Assembly (NCBI GenBank): GCA_047638695.1
Contig: JBLINY010000014.1
Coordinates: forward strand, 1 to 64,000
Reading direction: 5' to 3'
Origin: JAHECQ01 sp047638695
GTDB taxonomy: Bacteria; Actinomycetota; Acidimicrobiia; Acidimicrobiales; SZUA-35
Length of the DNA stretch: 64,000 nt
Numbering within the stretch: the first letter of the stretch is position 1; each line of letters begins with the position of its first letter. The notes under the pieces are model-generated. The model was given only the letters and a program-made list of their open reading frames with translations, searched no databases and was not told the DNA's origin. Shown here piece after piece: positions 26,354 through 33,352 of this stretch. Both the position numbers and the translations under genes were made by a program.

Positions 26354-26761
26354 GACGTGCTCGAAACCGGGAGGTGGCGCTTCGGCGTTAGCCGATTGGT
26401 CGGCTCCGGTAAGCGCGTCGGCTTGGTGGATGCCGATCGGGGGAGATGGAACGAGGGTGGTGATGGAATTCTCCGTTCACGAGGTGCAGCGGTTCGGGGG
26501 CAGGTGCCCACGGTGCTCCACCGGCGGCGCCCTCATGGCGCCGAGCTAGTGCTGATCTGACATCGAGCGGTGAGCCGGTGCCAGCAGTGCTGGCCGGCCT
26601 CTCGGCCGACTGGCGGGCTGGCATGACCCTCTCGATGTCGCTCTGGGAGTTGACTCGCTGAGCTCCCCAAAGCTGTTGCAACCATAGCTTCTATCGGCCA
26701 TTTTGCGACGTTCTGGAGTGTCTCGTTGATTCTTTCGGCCTAGCTGCCGATGGGGTGAGCG
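26354..26761. other. Intergenic region between divergent genes, with inverted repeats and a possible micro-ORF
   Basis: 408 bases with no convincing gene. It should hold the promoters for the helicase (minus) and the PF10118 gene (plus). It contains a short hairpin at 26525-26543 (cggcgcc, 5-base loop, ggcgccg) and a larger nested hairpin at 26558-26640. A 28-codon plus-strand frame at 26463-26549 encodes VQRFGGRCPRCSTGGALM with a CPxC knuckle; too short to call a gene. Other open frames here show no protein-like pattern. Confidence 0.6.
26558..26640. other. Nested long hairpin (candidate structured RNA or regulatory element)
   Basis: Outer stem: 26559-26567 (gacatcgag) pairs with 26631-26639 (ctcgatgtc), 9 bp, extendable by one wobble pair. 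Middle stem: 26578-26585 pairs with 26617-26624, 8 bp with one G-U. Inner stem: 26592-26596 (ggccg) pairs with 26603-26607 (cggcc) around a 6-base loop. Three coaxial stems with asymmetric internal loops within about 80 bases exceed what I see in other gaps of the window. No T-run follows on either strand. Confidence 0.5.
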
Positions 26762-27553
26762 ATGGAACTGCATCCGATTCGCTTCGACTACCCCGGCGAC
26801 TTCGACGTCATGTGGCAGCGGCGCCTGCCCGAGTTCTCGTGTGCAGCCAACGGCGTGTCGCTTCTCATGCCCTATGTCGAACCCTATGTCGCCCGATCCG
26901 TGCGGTCGGCGGTGGACCAATTGGCCGAGCCATTGCGATCAGAAGCCCAGATCTATGTTCGTCAGGAAGGCCAACATCACGCCCAACACCGTCGTTTCAA
27001 CGATCTCGTCGTCGAGCGTTTCTCGGGGCTGGCTTGGCTCGAACGATGTATGGCCTCGACATACAGTTGGCTCGAACGCAGAGGGAGTCTGCACTTCGGT
27101 CTGGCCTTCGCTGCCGGTTTCGAAACCGTTGCCTACGCAGCGGCGCGCTGGGTAGCTGACAACGAGACGGAGATGTTGGCGGGAGCTGACGAGACCGGCT
27201 CACAGCTTTTCCTATGGCATCTGGCCGAGGAGGTCGAGCACAAGTCGGTCGCCATCGACGTTTACCGCTCGTTGGGAGGCAACAAGCGGACCTACGTCGC
27301 CGCGATGGTCCTGTCAGCCGTGTTGCTGGCCGTGTTCGCCTGGCTGAACACCACCACGATGTTGGTTGCAACCAAGCGGATTTTCAACCCTCTTGCCCAT
27401 CTGCGGCTGTTGAAGTGGACCATCTCGTTTCTGTTCGAGCTGCTGCCGACGATGGTCATGTCGGTGTTCCCAAGTCACCATCCATCGCACCTGGCCGACC
27501 CACTGATGTACGACATCTGGATTCGAGAACACCGGCCGACCGACACGAAGTGA
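26762..27553 (+). CDS. PF10118-type putative metal-dependent hydrolase
   Basis: 263 residues. Characteristic metal-ligand-like motifs: YVRQEGQHHAQHRRFN near residue 66 and LWHLAEEVEHKSVAIDVY near 155, giving the E-x-x-H and E-E-x-x-H-K pattern of a ferritin-like helical bundle. A hydrophobic stretch near residues 180-198 (YVAAMVLSAVLLAVFAWL) suggests membrane attachment. Biochemical role unknown; members are often annotated as metal-dependent hydrolases and occur near lipid or steroid genes. It precedes the P450 gene by about 30 bases on the same strand, so they may be one unit. Confidence 0.85.
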   Translation: MELHPIRFDYPGDFDVMWQRRLPEFSCAANGVSLLMPYVEPYVARSVRSAVDQLAEPLRSEAQIYVRQEGQHHAQHRRFNDLVVERFSGLAWLERCMASTYSWLERRGSLHFGLAFAAGFETVAYAAARWVADNETEMLAGADETGSQLFLWHLAEEVEHKSVAIDVYRSLGGNKRTYVAAMVLSAVLLAVFAWLNTTTMLVATKRIFNPLAHLRLLKWTISFLFELLPTMVMSVFPSHHPSHLADPLMYDIWIREHRPTDTK

Positions 27554-27586
27554 GTCACCGACGGGCCGATTGTTAGGTTGGTGTTC

Positions 27587-28834
27587 GTGGCTACTGACGT
27601 CTATGACCCGCGTACTTTTCTCAGCGGCATTCCCTTTGACGAGTTCACCCGGCGCCGCCGCGAGGCGCCGGTGTCGTGGTGCGAGGAACGAGCCTTCGAC
27701 CAGTGGCCCGCTGGGCCGGGGTTCTGGGGTGTCTTCCGCCACGCCGACATCACGACGGTGAACCGCAACCCCGAAGTGTTCAGTTCGTCCGCCGGAGCCA
27801 CCCAAGTCCGCGATGTGGGTCCGGAAGATCTTCCCTTCGTTCAGCAAATGATGCTGAACATGGACCCACCGGACCACACGCGTCTGCGGCGAGTCATGAG
27901 TCGCTCGTTTACACCGAGGGCCGTGCAGCGTCTGAGCGAAAGTATCGAGAGCCGGGCCAGGCGTCTCGTCGATGAGGTGAGCGCTCTTGGTCGATGCGAC
28001 TTCGTCAAAGGAGTGTCGGCTGATCTCCCGGTTGCCACATTGGCCGAGATCATGGGAGTGCCCCACGACGACCGGCACCTTCTCTACTCCTGGGCCAACC
28101 GGGTCATCGGGTACCAGGACGACGACTATGCCGAGTCGGCGAAAACAAGTGGCGATCAGCCGCCACCGAATCCACGATCTCGGGCCGCCCTCAGCGACAT
28201 GTACGACTACGCCGATGCCCTGGCTGCGACCAAGATCGCCAACCCCGGCGATGACTTGTTGTCCGTGCTCCTCCAGCACGACACCGACGGTGAGTCACTG
28301 ACGGTTGAGCAGTACCAGAACATGTTCTTTCTGCTGTCGGTGGCGGGCAATGAGACGGTGAGGAACGGTCTTCCCGGCGCGTTGTTGACGCTGATCGAAC
28401 ACCCCGAGGCGATGGCTGAGCTGCGATCCGATCGGTCGCTGATGGCCACGGCCGTCGATGAGTTACTCCGCTTCACTCCCCCGGTCGTTCATTTTCGACG
28501 TACAGCGGTACGTGACACCGAACTCGGGGGTCAGGCCATCGGCGTCGGAGAGAAAGTCGTGGTGTTCTACGCTTCTGGGAACCGGGACGAGGATGCCTTC
28601 GATGACCCAGATCAGCTTCGCCTCGACCGCGATCCGAATCCCCATCTTTCCTTTGGGGCCGGCGCCCACCATTGTCTCGGTGCCCACCTGGCCAGGATGC
28701 AGATGTCGGCCATGCTCAACGCCGTACTCGATCGATGGGACGACATCGCCCTCGAGACCCAGCCTGTCCGGCTGACCTCGAGCTTTCAGGCCGGATTCAA
28801 GTCGATGCCCATTACTTTTCGGAGCCAACCATGA
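27587..28834 (+). CDS. Cytochrome P450, CYP124/125/142-like
   Basis: 415 residues from the GTG at 27587 (TTG at 27578 and GTG at 27581 are also in frame). Heme-binding loop LSFGAGAHHCLGAHLAR with the thiolate Cys near residue 363, I-helix LSVAGNETVRNG, K-helix E-x-x-R in DELLRFTPPV. The segment NMDPPDHTRLRRVMSRSFTP resembles actinobacterial sterol/methyl-branched-lipid omega-hydroxylases of the CYP124, CYP125 and CYP142 groups. The ATG of the next gene overlaps its stop by 4 bases. It needs ferredoxin partners not found in the window. Confidence 0.92.
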   Translation: MATDVYDPRTFLSGIPFDEFTRRRREAPVSWCEERAFDQWPAGPGFWGVFRHADITTVNRNPEVFSSSAGATQVRDVGPEDLPFVQQMMLNMDPPDHTRLRRVMSRSFTPRAVQRLSESIESRARRLVDEVSALGRCDFVKGVSADLPVATLAEIMGVPHDDRHLLYSWANRVIGYQDDDYAESAKTSGDQPPPNPRSRAALSDMYDYADALAATKIANPGDDLLSVLLQHDTDGESLTVEQYQNMFFLLSVAGNETVRNGLPGALLTLIEHPEAMAELRSDRSLMATAVDELLRFTPPVVHFRRTAVRDTELGGQAIGVGEKVVVFYASGNRDEDAFDDPDQLRLDRDPNPHLSFGAGAHHCLGAHLARMQMSAMLNAVLDRWDDIALETQPVRLTSSFQAGFKSMPITFRSQP

Positions 28835-29556
28835 GCAACCAGACAACGCCGACCCTCCTCTGCCTGCACGGTATGGCGTGCTCGGGTGCGGTTTTCAACC
28901 TGTTCGCCGACGCCTGGGCCGGGCCGATCGTGGCGCCCGACCTTGCCGGCCATGGTTCGGCGGCACGGCTCCCCACCTACGGGATCGACCGCTATGCCTC
29001 CGATATCGAGGCTCGCTTCCCCGAGCTGTTTGCGGAGCCTGCCGAGCTTGTTCTCTTTGGCCATTCAATGGGTGGGGCAGTGGCCCTCGAACTGGCCCGC
29101 ACCCATTCGGTGCGAGCAGTGTTGGCGATCGGGGTGGTGACCGTCTGGGAGCCGGAGCGCGTTGCACAAATGAGTTCGGTTGCCGACAAGAGGGTCCGTT
29201 GGTTCGATGATCAGGAGGCAGCCGAGGCGTGGTTCCTCAAGGTGAGCGGGATGTTCGGGCTCATCGACGTTGGCACCACCATCGCTGCGTCGGGCGTAGT
29301 CGAGGATGACGGCCGGTGGCGGCTGCGGGCCGACCCGGAGACCTATCGGAGTGGTCCGCCGCCCTCGATGGCCGACCAGCTGGCCGACATCGAGTGTTTG
29401 GTCCGCCTCGGACGAGGGGGGAACGACGAGATGGTTCCCGTCGAGCAGGTCGCTCCGTACGATTCCAACTTCATGAGCGTCCCCGGTGCCGGCCACAGTC
29501 CACATGCCGAGGTGCCCTCCGACCTAGCAGCGGCCATCACCGCTTTCATCTCTTAG
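28831..29556 (+). CDS. Alpha/beta-hydrolase
   Basis: 241 residues, ATGA overlap with the P450 gene. N-terminal LLCLHGMACSGAVF gives the oxyanion hole, nucleophile elbow LVLFGHSMGGAVALELA has the catalytic Ser near residue 77, and the C-terminal PGAGHSPHAEVPSDL supplies the His. Coupling to a P450 suggests that it hydrolyses an ester or lactone in the same pathway. It ends 25 bases from the convergent LLM gene. Confidence 0.88.
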   Translation: MSNQTTPTLLCLHGMACSGAVFNLFADAWAGPIVAPDLAGHGSAARLPTYGIDRYASDIEARFPELFAEPAELVLFGHSMGGAVALELARTHSVRAVLAIGVVTVWEPERVAQMSSVADKRVRWFDDQEAAEAWFLKVSGMFGLIDVGTTIAASGVVEDDGRWRLRADPETYRSGPPPSMADQLADIECLVRLGRGGNDEMVPVEQVAPYDSNFMSVPGAGHSPHAEVPSDLAAAITAFIS

Positions 29557-29580
29557 CTTCGGCGGCCGGTTCTCTTCGCG

Positions 29581-30651
29581 TTAGCGGCCAGGCGTCGTAG
29601 CGTCAGCGACGAGACCAACAGCCTGTTCAAGATTGCTGATCCGATCGGCCACTGTCTTACCGGTGACGCCCAGCCGCAACGTGTTCACTCCGGCCTCCTG
29701 GTAGGCCCGGATCCGGTCGCTGACCATGCCCTCGTCGCCGATCAGATTGGCGGCCAGCACCATTTCATCCGGTACAGCAGCAGTAGCTGCGGTTTTGTCT
29801 CCCCCGACCCATAGCGATTGCACCTCGGCTGCGGCATCGGCGTACCCAGCTCGACTGTAGGCCGCGTTGTAGAAGTTGGTCTTGGCCGACCCCATGGCGC
29901 CGAGCACGAACGCCATCGACGGTCGATATCGCTCGATGAGTCCGTCGATATCGCCCGAGACCTCGAAGGCGCCACCGACTTGGAGGTCGATGTCGGCCAA
30001 GGATCGGCCAACTCGTTCGGCTCCCGCAGCGATGGGATCGAAGAAGATGTTGGCGTGTTCGGGGATGAACGAGGTCCCCAGCCACCCGTTGCCGGCTTCG
30101 CCGGTGAATTCCAGTGACTTGGGACCCAGCGTCGCGAGGTAGATGGGCAGGTCTGGCTTGGGAGGACACCCCAACTTGAGAGCTTTGCCCTCGCCACCCG
30201 GCCGAGGCAGCTCGTAGTGCTGACCGTCATAGACGATCCGCTCACCGTCGATGGCCATCCGAACGATTTCGGTGTATTCCCGAAGTCGGCCGAGCGGCTT
30301 GGCGAAGGCAGCTCCGTGCAGCCCCTCGACGACCTGCGGGCCGCTGACGCCGAGACCGAGGCAGAAGCGGTCGTTGCTGATCATGGCCATGGTCAGCGAG
30401 GTCATCGCCGTCATGGCCGGAACGCGGGCGCTTATTTGCATGATGCCGGTGCCGAGTTTGATGTTGTCGGTGACGGCAGCGAGGTAGGCCAATGGCGCAA
30501 TGGTCTCCATCCCCCATGCTTCGGCCGACCACGCGAAGTCGACGCCAAGGGAATCGGCGGCTGTTGTAATGGCAACGGTGTCCTCGAACGGCGCGCCGTC
30601 GTAGTAGGCGTTGCCGATCTGGATGCTGGTGCGAAGGGGTTGCGGGCTCAT
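29581..30651 (-). CDS. LLM-class flavin/F420-dependent oxidoreductase
   Basis: 356 residues. Same subfamily as the 4299-5336 gene: SLGVDFAWSAEAWGMETIAP, LGTGIMQISARVPAMTAMT, FCLGLGVSGPQVVEGLHG and GAMGSAKTNFYNAAYSRAGY. Likely F420-dependent hydride transfer to an unknown substrate. Its ATG overlaps the crotonase gene stop by one base (TAATG), so the two are co-translated. Confidence 0.88.
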   Translation of the reverse strand: MSPQPLRTSIQIGNAYYDGAPFEDTVAITTAADSLGVDFAWSAEAWGMETIAPLAYLAAVTDNIKLGTGIMQISARVPAMTAMTSLTMAMISNDRFCLGLGVSGPQVVEGLHGAAFAKPLGRLREYTEIVRMAIDGERIVYDGQHYELPRPGGEGKALKLGCPPKPDLPIYLATLGPKSLEFTGEAGNGWLGTSFIPEHANIFFDPIAAGAERVGRSLADIDLQVGGAFEVSGDIDGLIERYRPSMAFVLGAMGSAKTNFYNAAYSRAGYADAAAEVQSLWVGGDKTAATAAVPDEMVLAANLIGDEGMVSDRIRAYQEAGVNTLRLGVTGKTVADRISNLEQAVGLVADATTPGR

Positions 30652-31463
30652 TACTGGAAGTCAGCCTTGCGCTTCTCCCGGAGGGCCCGAGCACCCTCAG
30701 CGGCGTCGGGGCCGAGGAAGCTGAGCATCTCAAAGGCAAGGCTGGCGTCGAACGCTGGCGCTGCCTGCTGAAGCCAGAGGTTCAGCGACCGCTTGGTCCA
30801 GCGAGCAGCATCCTGGGGACCGGTGGCGATCTTGTTTGCGACCTTCATGGCTTCGTCCATCAGCTGGTCGCCGGGGACTGACTTTGAGACCAGGCCGATT
30901 TCGTCCGCGGTCTTGCCGTCGATGAAATCGGCGGTAAGCAAGTAGTACTTGGCTTTCGCCATGCCGCACGCAAGCGGCCACAGGATGTTGGCGTGGTCGC
31001 CGGCCCCGACACCGAGTCGTAGATGACCATCGGTGAATTTCGCTTCCTCGTCAATGATGCTGATGTCAGCCATGAGGGCAACGGCCAGCCCAGCACCGAC
31101 GGCTACGCCGTTGATGGCCGAGATGATGATTTTCTCGCAGCTCATCATCTTGTAGACGATGTCGCCTGCTTCTTTGAGCACGTTGCGAATCACCGAGTAG
31201 TCGCCGGCCATGCCTTCGATCCACTCGAGGTCGCCGCCGGCGGAGAATGCTTCGCCGGCGCCGGTGACGACCACGACTCTCGTGTCGTCATCATCATGGA
31301 TGTCGTCCCACACCCGGCTCAGGCTGTAATGGAGCGGTGCATCCGTGGCGTTGAACACTTCCGGTCGGTTCAAAGTGATCAGGAGCACGCCGTTCGGATG
31401 CCGCTCGAAAAGGAGTCCGGGATGCTTCGCTGCGTAGTCAGGAGGTGAGGTGTTGTCTGCCAT
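30651..31463 (-). CDS. Crotonase-fold (enoyl-CoA hydratase/isomerase family) protein lacking both catalytic Glu
   Basis: 270 residues from the ATG at 31463. Crotonase features: LLITLNRPEVFNATD, oxyanion-hole GAGEAFSAGGDLEW, INGVAVGAGLAVALMADISI and EIGLVSKSVPGDQL. Aligned by eye with rat mitochondrial hydratase, the first catalytic Glu (GGGCELAM) is Ala here (AVALMAD) and the second (FGQPEILLG) is His (FTDGHLRLG). It may therefore not hydrate enoyl-CoA but catalyse another crotonase reaction. Coupled to the LLM gene and divergent from the DUF4916 gene. Confidence 0.88.
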   Translation of the reverse strand: MADNTSPPDYAAKHPGLLFERHPNGVLLITLNRPEVFNATDAPLHYSLSRVWDDIHDDDDTRVVVVTGAGEAFSAGGDLEWIEGMAGDYSVIRNVLKEAGDIVYKMMSCEKIIISAINGVAVGAGLAVALMADISIIDEEAKFTDGHLRLGVGAGDHANILWPLACGMAKAKYYLLTADFIDGKTADEIGLVSKSVPGDQLMDEAMKVANKIATGPQDAARWTKRSLNLWLQQAAPAFDASLAFEMLSFLGPDAAEGARALREKRKADFQ

Positions 31464-31564
31464 CCGCAGATGATGGCCGGTGCCTGCGCGATTGGCCAAC
31501 GCCCGGCGCCTACGATTCACGAAGACCAAGCGCCGAACCCGGACCCGAACCAAAGTGAGCACCG

Positions 31565-32101
31565 TTGTCTGAACAGACAGAAACCGAGCATGGCTGGCTG
31601 TCCGAAGACGAGATCGAGATAGCTCGCGAGCGAATGCCCGTCATCTATGTCGAAGCCGTGCCGGTGCGCATCGATGAGAGCGGCCGAGTTACCCATGTAG
31701 GGCTCTTGCTTCGCGCCATGCCCGACGGCACGATCAGTCGGGCCATTGTGAGCGGCCGAGTCTTGTGGGGCGAGCGAGTCCGCGATGCATTGGTTCGTCA
31801 CATCGAGAAGGATCTGGGGCCCCTTGCCCTGCCGAAGGTTCCGGTGAGTCCAACGCCGTTCACGATCGCCGAGTACTTCCCCGATCCGTCAGTCTCGGGA
31901 TTCCATGACCCACGGCAGCATGCGGTGAGTTTGGTGTATCTCGTCCCGATCGAAGGCATCTGCGAGCCGTCTCAGGAGTCTCTCGAGATCACGTGGATCA
32001 CGCCGAACGAAGCAGTGTCTCCCGAGGTTCGGGCCGAGATGACTTCGGGCCATGACCGACTTGTCAGACGAGCCCTCGCTCACGCCGGGCAGCTCCCCTA
32101 A
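31565..32101 (+). CDS. DUF4916 / Nudix-related protein
   Basis: 178 residues from a TTG at 31565. N-terminal WLSEDEIEIARERMPVIYVEAVPVR followed by VTHVGLLLRAMPDGTISRAIVSGRV and ESLEITWITPNEA matches the actinobacterial DUF4916 family, a Nudix-fold group. The usual Nudix box (G-x5-E-x7-RE-x2-E) is degraded: GRVLWGERVRDALVRHIEKDLG. Hydrolytic activity is thus doubtful. Divergent from the crotonase gene. Confidence 0.8.
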   Translation: MSEQTETEHGWLSEDEIEIARERMPVIYVEAVPVRIDESGRVTHVGLLLRAMPDGTISRAIVSGRVLWGERVRDALVRHIEKDLGPLALPKVPVSPTPFTIAEYFPDPSVSGFHDPRQHAVSLVYLVPIEGICEPSQESLEITWITPNEAVSPEVRAEMTSGHDRLVRRALAHAGQLP

Positions 32102-32137
32102 CTCCGTCTCCCTTCGTTTAGCACCGTCGCTGGCCGG

Positions 32138-32725
32138 TTACTGCTGGAGGTCTGCTTCGACGTCGATCTGAAGGTCGATCTTGTTGCCGATCACCAGAAC
32201 ACCTTTGTTGTCGGCAACCTCGAAGTCGGCACCAATGCCGAATTGGGTTCGTTCGATTGTGGTTGAGGCGCTGAAGCTCATCTTCTGCTGGCCGCCCATG
32301 GGGTGATGTACGGCCCCCAGAAACTCGGTGTCGAGAACGACTGATCGGCTCGTGCCTTTCACCGTCAGGTCGCCGGCAATGTGCCAACGTCCGTTCTCGG
32401 CCGGCGTAACCGACGTGCTCACGAAGGTGATCTGCGGGTGGGCTTCGACATCCAGGAGCATCTCGCCCCGGATCGTGTCATCGGCCTGGGGGTGGGTGGT
32501 GTCAACGCTGGCTGCCTCGATGGTGACCCGCACCGTCGACTGTGATGGGTTGTCGGTAATAACGATGGTTCCCGATTGTTGGCGGAATCGGCCTCGCATC
32601 AGGGTCAGCAGATGCCGGATCCCGAAGCCCGTATGCGTATGAAGCCCATCCAACTCCCAGGTGCCGGCGATCGGAACGATGCGGCCCTCAACGATGCGGG
32701 TGAGAGGTGGTAGCTCGTCGCTCAT
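32138..32725 (-). CDS. YceI-family lipid-binding protein
   Basis: 195 residues from the ATG at 32725. Typical YceI start GTWELDGLHTHTGFGIRHLL, then RGRFRQQSGTIVITD, VDTTHPQADDTIRGEMLLDV, WHIAGDLTVKGTSRSVVLD and FSASTTIERTQFGIGAD. YceI proteins form a lipocalin-like barrel that binds polyisoprenoids. No signal peptide is visible, so it is probably cytoplasmic. Convergent with the DUF4916 gene and divergent from the DUF2889 gene. Confidence 0.92.
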   Translation of the reverse strand: MSDELPPLTRIVEGRIVPIAGTWELDGLHTHTGFGIRHLLTLMRGRFRQQSGTIVITDNPSQSTVRVTIEAASVDTTHPQADDTIRGEMLLDVEAHPQITFVSTSVTPAENGRWHIAGDLTVKGTSRSVVLDTEFLGAVHHPMGGQQKMSFSASTTIERTQFGIGADFEVADNKGVLVIGNKIDLQIDVEADLQQ

Positions 32726-32752
32726 GGAAGCCGACGATAGCTTCGACGGCCG

Positions 32753-33352
32753 ATGGCCACTTCCATTCACAAACGAAGCTATGACTGCGAAGCGTTCGCT
32801 GAGGACGAGAATCTGATGCGGGTACGCGGACATCTCACCGATGACAAACCCCAGGGTTTGGGATTGGCCGACGGCGAGTCTTTGGTCATTCATGAGATGA
32901 CCGTCGATCTCATGGTGAAGATGCCGGAGTTCGAGATCGTCGGGGTCGAGACGGACATGCTCGTCCGGCCCTATGAGATGTGCACCCATGTGCTTCCCGA
33001 CTACCAACAGCTGGTGGGCCTATCGATCACCCGGGGGTATGCCAAGAAGGTCCGAGAGCTGTTCGGCGGACCCGGCGGGTGCTCGCACATGGGAGCCCTC
33101 CTCGTAGCGATGGGGCCGGTTGCTATCCAGGCCAGCTGGAGTTTTGCGACCCTTCACGAAGATCCGGCCGACGGAGTGAAGGGCGACCCAGATCCGGATG
33201 CCCTCGAGCGGCGCCTACAAATGAACGCCAATACCTGTCACGTTTGGGTTGAGGACGGGCCGCAGATGACGGCAGTCCAGATGGGTACCGACCCCTTGCG
33301 GCCAGAGTGGGAAACCGAACGGCTCCAGAAGCTCGGTGTCCTAGGAACCTGA
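32753..33352 (+). CDS. DUF2889-family protein
   Basis: 199 residues. HKRSYDCEAFAEDENLMRVR, HEMTVDLMVKMPEFEIVGVE, YEMCTHVLPDYQQLVGLSI and GCSHMGALLVAMGPVAIQA are the conserved blocks of DUF2889, a cytoplasmic family of unknown function often near acyl-CoA metabolism genes. The H-x-M...C-x-H...C-S-H pattern could bind a metal. The stop overlaps the convergent DUF1501 gene by 12 bases. Confidence 0.88.
   Translation: MATSIHKRSYDCEAFAEDENLMRVRGHLTDDKPQGLGLADGESLVIHEMTVDLMVKMPEFEIVGVETDMLVRPYEMCTHVLPDYQQLVGLSITRGYAKKVRELFGGPGGCSHMGALLVAMGPVAIQASWSFATLHEDPADGVKGDPDPDALERRLQMNANTCHVWVEDGPQMTAVQMGTDPLRPEWETERLQKLGVLGT

Noticed and set aside
26388..26920. Minus-strand genes between the helicase and PF10118 genes
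   Set aside because: Low-complexity Arg/Pro/Ser translations, partly antisense to the PF10118 start, no recognisable domain.
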